DNA of 36,049 bases from assembly GCA_964655225.1 (NCBI GenBank), contig CAZZMB010000023.1, positions 1-36,049 of the forward strand. The letters run 5' to 3'. The translations under genes were made by a program, and so were the position numbers. This DNA is from JAFMKE01 sp964655225. Lineage in GTDB: Bacteria; Bacteroidota; Bacteroidia; Chitinophagales; UBA8649. This document shows positions 1-8,767 of this stretch, piece by piece; the stretch's first letter is position 1; each line of letters starts with the position of its first letter. The notes beneath the pieces were generated by a model. The model saw nothing but the letters and a program-made list of their open reading frames with translations. It made no database searches and had not been told where the DNA came from.

Positions 1-19
1 TTATTGGACTGTTTGACAT
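1..19 (-). CDS. Possible start of another operon gene, cut by the window edge
   Basis: On the minus strand an ATG at 19-17 opens a frame (M-S-N-S-P-I) that runs off the window without a stop. It lies 32 bases downstream of the symporter stop codon and in the same direction, so it would be the next gene of the beta-glucan operon. Six codons are far too few to identify a product. It could also be a chance ATG. Confidence 0.3.
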
Positions 20-51
20 TTACTTAACTGTTTTGTTGGCTTACGATATAA

Positions 52-1491
52 TCAAGCGTTCATTTCTCCTTTCATCTTTTTTCGCTCTGCCAGTTGTTTG
101 GAAACCTCTTGCGCTTTTTCTTCAGTGATGTCATAACCCTTCATAATAAGTATAGCCGCAATTACACCAACTATAGGCAAGAGTGTGTAAAATAATCGCA
201 TACCTGTAACTGCTGATGACGTCACATTATCTGCATCAAACCCCACTAGCCATAGAATAAAACCTCCTAGGAGAGCGGCGACGCCAAAGCCCATTTTGAC
301 CATCCACCAATACACAGCTCCAAGAACTCCTTCTCTCCTCTTTCCTGTTTTGAGTTCATCCAAATCGCAGACATCGGCAGTCATGGACATCATTATTACA
401 AAAAGACTTCCAATACCAAATGAGTGAAAAGGCAGGGCGTAAAGAAATAAAAATGGTTTACCTGGAACGAATAAAAACCAAAAGAGTATGTACCCAATTA
501 TTGATATCGATTGCGCAATAATAAATGTTTTCTTTTTTCCTAACTTTTTCGATGCCCAAGTCGTAAGTGGTATAACTATAAATGTAGTAACCACAGCTCC
601 AAGAGAACCGTGAATAGCAGGCCAAAACCCAGCACTACCTGGGTCGCTATTAAACATATAATGCACGATTATTAGAAAGGTAAAAGATGCGATAACATTA
701 AATGAATTAAATATCAAGAATGTTGCAAATGCAATCCTACGGAACTGAATAATTTTGAACGCTTCAAATGCAGTTTTAAAAATATTCACAAAGCTTTTCC
801 CTATATATGTTGCAGTTATTGGCAAAAAATCAGTCCTATCTTCAGTAGATTGACTCTTTATAAATAATGCAGGAATAAGGGCGAAGATAGTGCAAGGAAT
901 AGCCACCCATATCGACAGTTCTCTGACTCCCGATCCAGCTCCACCGGGAAACCATGATGGATCATATAAAATCACCCAAAACCAAGGTGCAATAACCCAT
1001 GCCCACTGCCCAATCCATTGTGCGACTCCCATGATACTTGTACGCTCGTGAAAATCTTCACTCATCTCATAACCCATAGCAACGTAGGGCACACTAAATA
1101 TAGTGAGTCCCAGATAAAAGACAAAAGACCACAAAATAAAATACCAGAAATTATAGAGTAAGCCATTGCTCTCATAGAGTTGCCACATGGCAATAAAAGA
1201 GAGTCCCATTATTATGGAGCCTAAAAATACATATTGTCTACGTCTGCCCCATTTTGACTTTGTATTGTCAGAAATGAATCCCATTAGAGGATCTGTTATT
1301 GCATCAAATATTCTGGGAGCAAATTGAATAATCCCCCAAAGCAATGCGGCAAAGCCTAAATCTTGAACCAAAACAATAATAAATACGCCTAAGGATGCAG
1401 GAAACATCTGGTTGGCAAGCATTCCAAATCCAAAGGCTATTTTTTGTGAAAATGGAACTTTTGTAAAATTGGTAGTTGCATGGTTACTCAT
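52..1491 (-). CDS. GPH-family (MelB-like) sugar:cation symporter, MFS superfamily
   Basis: This 479-residue, strongly hydrophobic protein has about twelve predicted membrane segments. Residues 63-85 carry the hallmark first cytoplasmic loop of glycoside-pentoside-hexuronide symporters: DAITDP, then SDNTKSKWGRRR. Such carriers move sugars or short oligosaccharides across the inner membrane with Na+ or H+. Its start overlaps the end of the GH30 gene by 8 bases, so it is co-transcribed and probably translationally coupled. From the context I infer that its substrate is beta-1,3- or 1,6-gluco-oligosaccharides, which the cytoplasmic phosphorylase encoded in the same operon could then use. The family call is secure; the substrate is inferred only. 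Confidence 0.88.
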   Translation of the reverse strand: MSNHATTNFTKVPFSQKIAFGFGMLANQMFPASLGVFIIVLVQDLGFAALLWGIIQFAPRIFDAITDPLMGFISDNTKSKWGRRRQYVFLGSIIMGLSFIAMWQLYESNGLLYNFWYFILWSFVFYLGLTIFSVPYVAMGYEMSEDFHERTSIMGVAQWIGQWAWVIAPWFWVILYDPSWFPGGAGSGVRELSIWVAIPCTIFALIPALFIKSQSTEDRTDFLPITATYIGKSFVNIFKTAFEAFKIIQFRRIAFATFLIFNSFNVIASFTFLIIVHYMFNSDPGSAGFWPAIHGSLGAVVTTFIVIPLTTWASKKLGKKKTFIIAQSISIIGYILFWFLFVPGKPFLFLYALPFHSFGIGSLFVIMMSMTADVCDLDELKTGKRREGVLGAVYWWMVKMGFGVAALLGGFILWLVGFDADNVTSSAVTGMRLFYTLLPIVGVIAAILIMKGYDITEEKAQEVSKQLAERKKMKGEMNA

Positions 1492-3004
1492 TTGGCATAG
1501 GGTTTAAAAGTATAGTTTGAATAGCTTTATTATTAACTCGAATGGAATAATTAAAACCTTCCATTTTTAACCTCAAATCTTTTTTCTCTTCTGACGGATT
1601 GAACAACACAACGGCAATGGACCCATCAGGATTTTGAGCGGCGGTGATCATTAAATCTTCATCGGTGTTTTCGATGCCCAGAACTTCCGCTCCTGGCCTA
1701 ATGAACTTACTAAAATGAACCATAGTATAATAAATAGGCGTGAAATACACTTCATCGGCCTCTTGGTCAACAATAATAGGCGCAACACACCAATTCTTAA
1801 ACCAATTTGGACCACCTTGACGGTCAAGTACCATATTCCAATCGACCCAACCATCCACATGATTGTTTAGACACCCTATAATATCGCGCGCATATCTGAA
1901 CACCGGAACATATTTTGGATGCAAGTGTTTGTCTTCTTCTCTTGCCCAATCCCAGCCCCAGTCTGTGGCGACCTTACTCCAATACCAAGCATCATCCTTC
2001 CAAGCTGGAACTTCAGAATCCACGCATGCTTCCGTTTGAATCAAGTACTTGTTTGGTGCTTTTCGATGCGCATATTGCAATTCTTCTGGAAAATAATCAA
2101 AGGTACTTTCGTACCAATGTATGGCCGTACCATCATAGTATTTTGCAGACTGCTCATCTTGATACATCACATCCACCCATTCCTTAATTCCAGCCCGATT
2201 TTGGTCGTATCCAAGTATTACAGACATTCCAAAGCCATCTTTTTCCAATTGCGGACCTAAATGATTTTGAACAAAATCAGTCATCTCTTCTGGGGAGTAG
2301 TGCATACTTTCCCAATTATCTCCATTTCCATGCGGCTCATTCTCGACAGTATAGCCCCACAGATCAATTCCTTCTTTTTGATAAGCTTGATGATACTTTG
2401 AAAAAAAGAGCGCCCAGGTATCATAATATTCAGGAAGTAATTTGCCGCCTACCCAATCCTTATTGTCTTTCATCCAAGGCGGAGCCGTCCAAGGAGATGC
2501 AAACAACTTGAATCCTTCTTTCGAACTCGCCATAGCTGCTTTGATCATTGGAATCAAATCGGCTTGATCTTCTTCAATTGAAAAATACTCAAGCGTTTTA
2601 TCATCTTCAATAGGAGCATAAGAATATTGATTCAACGAAAAGTCACATGAATTCATGTGTGTTCTACAAAGCGAATAGTTTGCTCCTTCCTCACTAAAAT
2701 AAGCGTCTATGATTTTTTGGCTATTTTCATCACTTAGCTGATTCAACAAGTAAGCAGAAGATTCTGTAAATGCTCCTCCAAAACCCGTGATTGTTTGAAA
2801 TTTAGCCTCCTTATTTATGTTGACGACAAGCATGGAGTCAGCCGTTTCAAATTTCTCTAACTTGGTAAGAGCATTGCCTGCAGCAGAAGTTTCATATACT
2901 TCTACCGACCATAAATTTTCTTCTTGGTCATTCTGATTATGTTGCATATTACAAGATTGACTTCCCATTAATACCAATAAGATATAGCTAAAGAATTTTT
3001 TCAT
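1484..3004 (-). CDS. GH30 family beta-glucosidase/endo-beta-1,6-glucanase, lipoprotein
   Basis: The 506-residue protein has a lipoprotein signal ending MGSQSC (Cys18), so it should be anchored in the outer membrane or face the periplasm. The GH30 (clan GH-A) pattern is clear: TGFGGAFTES near 73, SPWTAPPWMKDN near 170-181, the acid/base in VENEPHG (Glu223) and the nucleophile in LIQTEAC (Glu325), with a C-terminal beta-domain after about 430. Family members include glucosylceramidases and endo-beta-1,6-glucanases; next to GH16 and GH17, removal of beta-1,6 branches from laminarin is the most likely role. I chose the ATG at 3004 rather than an upstream in-frame ATG at 3064 because it forms an ATGA stop/start overlap with the GH17 gene and places the signal peptide at the N-terminus. 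Exact linkage specificity cannot be read from sequence. Confidence 0.9.
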   Translation of the reverse strand: MKKFFSYILLVLMGSQSCNMQHNQNDQEENLWSVEVYETSAAGNALTKLEKFETADSMLVVNINKEAKFQTITGFGGAFTESSAYLLNQLSDENSQKIIDAYFSEEGANYSLCRTHMNSCDFSLNQYSYAPIEDDKTLEYFSIEEDQADLIPMIKAAMASSKEGFKLFASPWTAPPWMKDNKDWVGGKLLPEYYDTWALFFSKYHQAYQKEGIDLWGYTVENEPHGNGDNWESMHYSPEEMTDFVQNHLGPQLEKDGFGMSVILGYDQNRAGIKEWVDVMYQDEQSAKYYDGTAIHWYESTFDYFPEELQYAHRKAPNKYLIQTEACVDSEVPAWKDDAWYWSKVATDWGWDWAREEDKHLHPKYVPVFRYARDIIGCLNNHVDGWVDWNMVLDRQGGPNWFKNWCVAPIIVDQEADEVYFTPIYYTMVHFSKFIRPGAEVLGIENTDEDLMITAAQNPDGSIAVVLFNPSEEKKDLRLKMEGFNYSIRVNNKAIQTILLNPMPNE

Positions 3005-4347
3005 AGAGCTTGATATTCTGGTATTAATATTTCTTTTACGGGTGGTAATTGAACATCCTTCCATAAACTCTCCTTATTTCCGTTGTAAGTTTTAACTAAA
3101 GCAACTCCATCTCTACTCAGTCCTTTGAAGACCCCTTTATCAAAAGAATCCCACAATACATATTTGACCTGTCCATGCACATCAAATAATCCAAAATGAT
3201 TTTCAGAACCTCCAGGGTTATCTGCATCTTTCCAAGGCTCATCAAAAGCTTCAAAGTAGAAACATTTAATTTGCTCCATGCGTGTCCATTCTCTCATCAA
3301 CTCATGATATTTGCTTTGCTTGTACTCATCACAAGCCAAAGATCCTTGTTTACCATAAAAATCTTCTGAATAACTTGCCCAACCTGTCTCTCCAACATGA
3401 ATAGGTTTATTTACGCCTAATGCATGCATATAATTTTTGACTGCATAATATTGACTTTTGGAATACTCAACCGAGCGGACCATAGCTGCATCAATTTTTT
3501 CTTGATCAGATAAATTTTGTTCATCGTAAAGCGTCCCCCAAAATATAGGATTATAATGCGTGTCGTGCATAGAATAAGTATGCATGGAAATATAATCAAC
3601 CGCATGAATAAGCTCATTTAATTCTTCCACCTTGTACTGCGCTTCGCCCCCACCCCAAGATGCAAAGTTATCTGAGCTAGTAATCCATAAATCCTTCGGT
3701 AGTTTACTTTGTTCTTTGAGGCCCTGTAAGTGGTTGACCCATTTAAGTATTACTTTGGGATAAACATAATACTCCGTTGCCCACTTTACCATCGCTTCAT
3801 TTCCAACAGAAATAATTTTTACAATATCCGGATGTTCGACAGCTAGCTGAGCGGCTCGTTCAATTTCAATTGCATTCCTTTCGCTTTCCTCTTCGTGAAT
3901 AGGCTCCAATCCTGTCCAAGCATTTTTACAGTCTATCCATGCACCAAGCATCACGTACATTTCAAAATTTTCGTCTTCAATTTTCAATTCTTCAATTGCT
4001 TCGATGGTATTTACCGCATGCGGCATATGTACGTTATATGTCCGTATTACTTTAACTCCTATTGCTGCAAGAATCTTCAAATCCTCTTTTAACTGCGTAA
4101 TCGAAGGCTGCACGCTCCTTGTATTTTTTCGATAACCCCCGTATGAGATTGCCTTATAATCTGGGTTGGCAAGAATAGCTGCTGCTGTCACTTTTTTCAT
4201 TCCATCTTCTTTTTTATCATTAAAAACGCACGAATTCAAACTCAGCATTAAAAACATTATAAACAATTTTCCACTGATTCCTATCAACGAGCTAGTCGTT
4301 ATTATTCGATTGGACTTTGTTTCTTTTTTTTGTCTTCTGTCGTTCAT
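3001..4347 (-). CDS. GH17 family beta-1,3-glucanase, lipoprotein
   Basis: This 448-residue TIM-barrel enzyme carries the GH17 signatures: IRTYNVHMPH near 101-110, acid/base Glu184 in ISVGNEAM, nucleophile Glu320 in HVGETGWAS, and the late FYFEAFDEPWK. GH17 enzymes cleave beta-1,3-glucans and are common in laminarin loci of marine Bacteroidota. A lipobox ends at Cys40 (MLSLNSC); the polar stretch before the hydrophobic core is long, so the real start could lie nearer Met31, although no better ATG is evident. It follows the phosphorylase gene by 18 bases and overlaps the GH30 gene by the tetranucleotide ATGA, which indicates translational coupling. Endo versus exo action is not decided by the sequence. 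Confidence 0.9.
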   Translation of the reverse strand: MNDRRQKKETKSNRIITTSSLIGISGKLFIMFLMLSLNSCVFNDKKEDGMKKVTAAAILANPDYKAISYGGYRKNTRSVQPSITQLKEDLKILAAIGVKVIRTYNVHMPHAVNTIEAIEELKIEDENFEMYVMLGAWIDCKNAWTGLEPIHEEESERNAIEIERAAQLAVEHPDIVKIISVGNEAMVKWATEYYVYPKVILKWVNHLQGLKEQSKLPKDLWITSSDNFASWGGGEAQYKVEELNELIHAVDYISMHTYSMHDTHYNPIFWGTLYDEQNLSDQEKIDAAMVRSVEYSKSQYYAVKNYMHALGVNKPIHVGETGWASYSEDFYGKQGSLACDEYKQSKYHELMREWTRMEQIKCFYFEAFDEPWKDADNPGGSENHFGLFDVHGQVKYVLWDSFDKGVFKGLSRDGVALVKTYNGNKESLWKDVQLPPVKEILIPEYQAL

Positions 4348-4365
4348 CAGTCGCTTAAGTTGACT

Positions 4366-7300
4366 TCACCTTAAAACCTCATTCGTTATCTCAACAATAA
4401 TTTGTGTAATTTCTCCTTTGCGTCTAAAAACCTTTAGACTTGTTTCTATATCCAAATTTAAGGCTGCATAAACCTTAGACTCCCCTTGACAGACTACTGT
4501 GATTTTATTGGCAGCGGATACTTGATAAACCACAGGAATCTGACAATAGGTAAATGCCAAAGTATTATCTGCCAAATCTATTTGCTGTGCTTTACCGTGA
4601 ACATCAATATATTTGAAAGTGCTTGGTTGAAGCAGAAACTCTTCTCTACGCAGCAAACGAGGATTAAAATATAGTTTCCCCTGTTTTGCATAAACACCTA
4701 ATTCTCCCCAATGCGCGAGTATATCTTCTTTTACTTGGCCGGTCATCCCCGGCTGCTGAGCTCCTCGACCCGCTGGAGTATGTGAGTACGGGTCAGTTGG
4801 AAATGCTCCGTATAGCTGTGGCGACTTGTGGACGCCAATACCGGCTTGAATTTCATAATAATGCTCGAGCAGTTTACCTATAGTTTTATGATCCTCGTTT
4901 TGATCTATCGCATGCAAACTACATTCTTGTGCAGCGAGAAGTAACTTGGATACCATATGCCAATAAATTGATCCGAGCCCTTCAAATCCAAAAAATGTAC
5001 CTGATCGCCCAGTAAAGGCTTTATGATTAAAAACATCTTCAAAAATGGTGAGAATAGTTTCCATTTCGGCATTTGCTAGAATGCTCCATTCCGGTTTTTT
5101 TATTTCATTAATTACCAACTTCAAATCTTCAACAAAACCAAAATCACCATTAAAATGGTATTGCCCTTGAACATCCTTTTCGATAATGCTTCTGTCATTA
5201 GCTTCAAGCATTTGCTGCAATAATTGAGAGGAGTTCACTGCATCTTTTGGAATACTATTTTTCTTTAAAAAACCTTTTAGATTTTTATTGGGATACAAGA
5301 TGTAGCTATATTGATCTTCTCTAAACAAAGCGCTCTTCTTTAAAGCATCTAGGACATCCAGAGACTCTTTGGGTTGCAGATATTTTGCACTTAACACAGC
5401 AGCCTGCCCCTCTAACATTTCACTTAAGTGTGCAATTGAAACTCCATTGTTTTTTCGAGTCATTAGATTATAAGCGTGAAACATTCCATCTTCTCGTCTA
5501 TTTGCTTCTATACTATGTTGGATAAAGGCTAAACTTATGCGCGTAAAGTTTTTCAATCCTGCAATAGATATACTCCGCTTCTTCCCCCAAAATCCTTGAC
5601 CATAGACATGCCCACGAAAATCTGATGCCGTCTCCCCCAAGCTATCGATTAGAGCCCTTCTATCCTTATCCGAAATCTTTTGCTCTAAGCGGTCTTCATT
5701 ATCTAGTAAGGTTTTTCTAACTCCCTTGTAGAAATCCATTAGTTCGCTGGAAATTTTCACATTTTCCTTAGCTGTTTTTTCTAAAAGATCTTGGAAAAAC
5801 AAAAGGAATCTGTGCAGATAATAAAGGGTCACCATAGATACTCCATTTCCAACAAGCGCATTATTAGCATCATTCCATTCTGGCCGCTGAGTATTCATCC
5901 AAATACCGCCCTCTGGAATAAAGTTGGACAGTTTCGCCAAAACGGTGGCTAATATTTTTTCGATAAAATTGACACGGTAAATCTCATTTTTTTCATCGGT
6001 CAATAAAGCGCCATCCGATCCAAAATCAGTTCGTCTATCCCTAATCTGTTGATCTAAATCATGGTCAAAATCAATCGTATCTTTAGGGTTTTGAATAATA
6101 TCACCGTAAGGCTTGATTCGATAAGGCACATTGGCATAAACAAAAATTTCTTGATCCAAATAAGTATCCAATTTATCGGGCATTCGATCTTGCATAAACT
6201 CCAAGAACTTCAGTAAATATATAATTTGATGATCGCCCCAGTAGCCAATGTATGACCAAGGGTCATCCGGCTCAATAGTTTCCCAATCAAAGCCATCCTT
6301 TGTTACTCGGTATGGATTGTATCCATCAAAGGTAGTTGCGTTCAAGAACTTAAAAATCATCCCTTCCATGAAAGACGGATAGGCATGAGCGAGTGCTTCC
6401 CAATTTTGGAAAATATCTCTCCAATTACCTTCGTAATCTAAAATTTTTGCACCGGTTTGCTCATGCTGTGTATTGATGGAAAACTTATTCCAAGGTCGAC
6501 TTGGATCTCCATGTCTTCTACTAAATTTGAGTGGTAAATATTCTGCAATAATTCGTTCAAGATCAAGACTTTTAGTTTGTTTGGTAAGTTCTTTCAATTC
6601 AAAAAGGTCAAAGTGCTCAGGCAATTCTTGAATCAGCTTGTTTTGAGCTGTAAAAACTTGCTTATTTGCATACTCCACAAAAAGGCTAAAATCTTCCTTT
6701 TCTATTTGATAGTTGAAATCAAAAATTCCACCACGCATGATATTAAACAATACATTTGAAAAATGGCGAGCATCATTGAGAGGATCTGTAGTTTGTTGAA
6801 TACCGTCCGCAGAAGCATTTAAGCCAATCAATTTTTCTGTTCCAGAATGAATATTCTTGTCTATTTTACTCCAAAGGGATGAATCTTTAGTAATTCTATC
6901 TATCAAGGAAATGACATTGGATTGACTTTGATTCACATTGGCAATAAAATTCCAAGATTTACTTTCTTTGGCAGCCAGCTCTATATTATTAACAAGGAAA
7001 TATGCTCCTTTTTCGCCTTTGACATCATTTTCTCCGTTCAATTTTTCGCCCTTTCTAAAAGCATCCAATTGAAGAGAGGAAAGTAAATGCTTACTCTCTG
7101 GCAAACCCGAACTCCAAACTACATTCGCTTTTAGTGCCTCTCTTGGTTCTGCCTTATCCACGATCATCGCACTAAGAGCGTACATTGCCAGGCCACTTTC
7201 AGCATCAAGTTCATTTCGTTTATATGCATCAACTAAATTACTCGCCCGATTTTGCAACTCGCTACCTACTCCTTGTGGTAAAACATTTTGTAAACCATCC

Positions 7301-7812
7301 AAAAGTTCTATACTGCAAGCTAAATCAGCTAAATTTTCTAAAGTGGATGTCTTTACAAATCCAAACTCAGCGGAAGAACTCCATTTATATCGGAAACATA
7401 AATCGAGATCATGATTGATCTCTTCAAAAATAACAGCGTTTCCGTATACACTTTTGTACAAATTATTTGTGCACCTATAAGACCCCGCATTCCTCATCGA
7501 AAATGGCTCCCATGTTGCGACCTTATCCTTAAATACTTTGACTATTGTTTTGCTTCCCGTTTCTTCTGAGGATTCTGTTATTTTATCAACCGTATAATAA
7601 GGGAATAAGGCATTTTCTGCATCTTTCCTACCCGCACTAATCCCTCCATTACTCGCAATAAACAACCAATGATTGCCTGGACTCACAATACTCATAAAGA
7701 AAGGAGGCATTTGGTCAACATTTTCAATTTTAAAAAATGTCATTCCATGAATATCTACAGACTTAATGGCGGTATCATTATTCATAGCTTCTTTTGTACT
7801 CATAGGTATCAT
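4366..7812 (-). CDS. GH94/GH149-type beta-1,3-glucan phosphorylase (cytoplasmic)
   Basis: The protein has 1148 residues and no signal peptide, so it acts in the cytoplasm. It resembles clan GH-Q phosphorylases: GNWRDIFQNWE near 462-472, catalytic-acid motif RPEWNDANNAL with Asp648 (compare DWND in cellobiose phosphorylases), and a phosphate-site-like segment TPAGRGAQQPGMTGQ at about 1012-1026. It is much longer than typical GH94 enzymes (about 800 residues). Length and glucan context fit GH149, the family founded on beta-1,3-glucan phosphorylases, better than GH94. The reaction would be oligo-beta-glucan plus phosphate giving glucose-1-phosphate and a shorter chain. An alternative start is the Met at residue 4 (7803). 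An 88-base gap separates it from the GH16 gene. The phosphorylase fold is well supported; the assignment to GH149 rather than GH94 or GH161 is from memory and context. Confidence 0.78.
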   Translation of the reverse strand: MIPMSTKEAMNNDTAIKSVDIHGMTFFKIENVDQMPPFFMSIVSPGNHWLFIASNGGISAGRKDAENALFPYYTVDKITESSEETGSKTIVKVFKDKVATWEPFSMRNAGSYRCTNNLYKSVYGNAVIFEEINHDLDLCFRYKWSSSAEFGFVKTSTLENLADLACSIELLDGLQNVLPQGVGSELQNRASNLVDAYKRNELDAESGLAMYALSAMIVDKAEPREALKANVVWSSGLPESKHLLSSLQLDAFRKGEKLNGENDVKGEKGAYFLVNNIELAAKESKSWNFIANVNQSQSNVISLIDRITKDSSLWSKIDKNIHSGTEKLIGLNASADGIQQTTDPLNDARHFSNVLFNIMRGGIFDFNYQIEKEDFSLFVEYANKQVFTAQNKLIQELPEHFDLFELKELTKQTKSLDLERIIAEYLPLKFSRRHGDPSRPWNKFSINTQHEQTGAKILDYEGNWRDIFQNWEALAHAYPSFMEGMIFKFLNATTFDGYNPYRVTKDGFDWETIEPDDPWSYIGYWGDHQIIYLLKFLEFMQDRMPDKLDTYLDQEIFVYANVPYRIKPYGDIIQNPKDTIDFDHDLDQQIRDRRTDFGSDGALLTDEKNEIYRVNFIEKILATVLAKLSNFIPEGGIWMNTQRPEWNDANNALVGNGVSMVTLYYLHRFLLFFQDLLEKTAKENVKISSELMDFYKGVRKTLLDNEDRLEQKISDKDRRALIDSLGETASDFRGHVYGQGFWGKKRSISIAGLKNFTRISLAFIQHSIEANRREDGMFHAYNLMTRKNNGVSIAHLSEMLEGQAAVLSAKYLQPKESLDVLDALKKSALFREDQYSYILYPNKNLKGFLKKNSIPKDAVNSSQLLQQMLEANDRSIIEKDVQGQYHFNGDFGFVEDLKLVINEIKKPEWSILANAEMETILTIFEDVFNHKAFTGRSGTFFGFEGLGSIYWHMVSKLLLAAQECSLHAIDQNEDHKTIGKLLEHYYEIQAGIGVHKSPQLYGAFPTDPYSHTPAGRGAQQPGMTGQVKEDILAHWGELGVYAKQGKLYFNPRLLRREEFLLQPSTFKYIDVHGKAQQIDLADNTLAFTYCQIPVVYQVSAANKITVVCQGESKVYAALNLDIETSLKVFRRKGEITQIIVEITNEVLR

Positions 7813-7900
7813 AATTAGGTAGTACTTTGCAAAGGATGCTCAACGCAATAGATGCCCCTATGCATTATATAAATTCTAGATGGATATTTTAAAATGCTGG

Positions 7901-8767
7901 CTATATTTCCTTATAAACTCTAACATAATCGACTAGCATTCTCTGAGGAAATGGAGTCCCAGTTGTTGGGAAACCAGCAAATCCACCACCTACAGCTACG
8001 TTCAGTAACATATAAAATGAATTGTTGTATACCCATTCTCCAGCAATATCTTCCGAAGTCACTTGATTGTACAAAACATCATCTACAAAGAAATCAATGT
8101 AATCTTTGCCCCATTCTACTGCATAAATATGGAAATCTGTATCCAAACGATCATTTCCTAAGTTGTAAGCTTCCGTTACTGCTTCACCGTCAGAGTATCC
8201 TGGTCCATGCAAACTCCCGTACATTATATTGGGTGCTTGACCACGGACCTCTAAAATATCAATTTCGCCACATTGAGGCCAACTTACTTCATCAATGTTT
8301 GAACCTAACATCCAAAATGCTGGCCATATACCAGGTCCAAAAGGAATTTTAATATTCGCTTCTATACGTCCATATTTAGTAGTAAACAAGCCTTTTGTTT
8401 TCACTCTTCCTGAGGTAAAAGACGAACCTCCAAAAGCCTCATTCATAGCGGTAATCACCAAATTTCCTAGACCGTCTAGCGAAACATTTTCAGGAAGATC
8501 TCTGTAGGTCTGCAACTCCGAGTTCCCCCAACCATCAATTCCCGTCCCTAGGTCATAGGTCCATTTACTTGAATCAGGAAGATCTCCATACTGCCCCTCA
8601 AACTCATCGCTCCAAACTAAATTGTATTCTCTAGCTCGAAAGTCAGAGGAGCCATCCTTGTTGCAAGAGCTAAAACACAATACAAACATAAAAGCCATGC
8701 ACGAGAAAAAGGTCTTATTGAGTTTAGTCAAAATTAAATATTTCATATTACTAATTATTTTTATCAT
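7901..8767 (-). CDS. GH16 family endo-beta-1,3-glucanase (laminarinase), lipoprotein
   Basis: This 288-residue beta-jelly-roll enzyme has the diagnostic active site GEIDILE: nucleophile Glu168, Asp170 and acid/base Glu173. SWP just before it and W-A/P-A-F-W at about 148-152 are typical of bacterial laminarinase-type GH16 (subfamily 3). The lipobox ends at Cys35 (CFSSC), so it is a membrane-anchored, probably surface-exposed enzyme. It would make the first endo-cuts in beta-1,3-glucan. Its ATG abuts the stop codon of the upstream glycan-binding gene with no gap; an in-frame ATG at residue 8 (8746) gives a shorter, equally good signal peptide. It contains a single catalytic module with no attached carbohydrate-binding domain. 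Confidence 0.92.
   Translation of the reverse strand: MIKIISNMKYLILTKLNKTFFSCMAFMFVLCFSSCNKDGSSDFRAREYNLVWSDEFEGQYGDLPDSSKWTYDLGTGIDGWGNSELQTYRDLPENVSLDGLGNLVITAMNEAFGGSSFTSGRVKTKGLFTTKYGRIEANIKIPFGPGIWPAFWMLGSNIDEVSWPQCGEIDILEVRGQAPNIMYGSLHGPGYSDGEAVTEAYNLGNDRLDTDFHIYAVEWGKDYIDFFVDDVLYNQVTSEDIAGEWVYNNSFYMLLNVAVGGGFAGFPTTGTPFPQRMLVDYVRVYKEI

Noticed and set aside
3005..3064. Longer GH30 start at 3064
   Set aside because: It would put 20 charged residues before the lipoprotein signal and a 64-base overlap with GH17; the ATGA overlap supports 3004.
4736..4800. GC-rich patch in the phosphorylase gene, considered as a foreign insertion
   Set aside because: It encodes the conserved phosphate-site segment (Gly/Pro/Arg-rich), which explains the composition.
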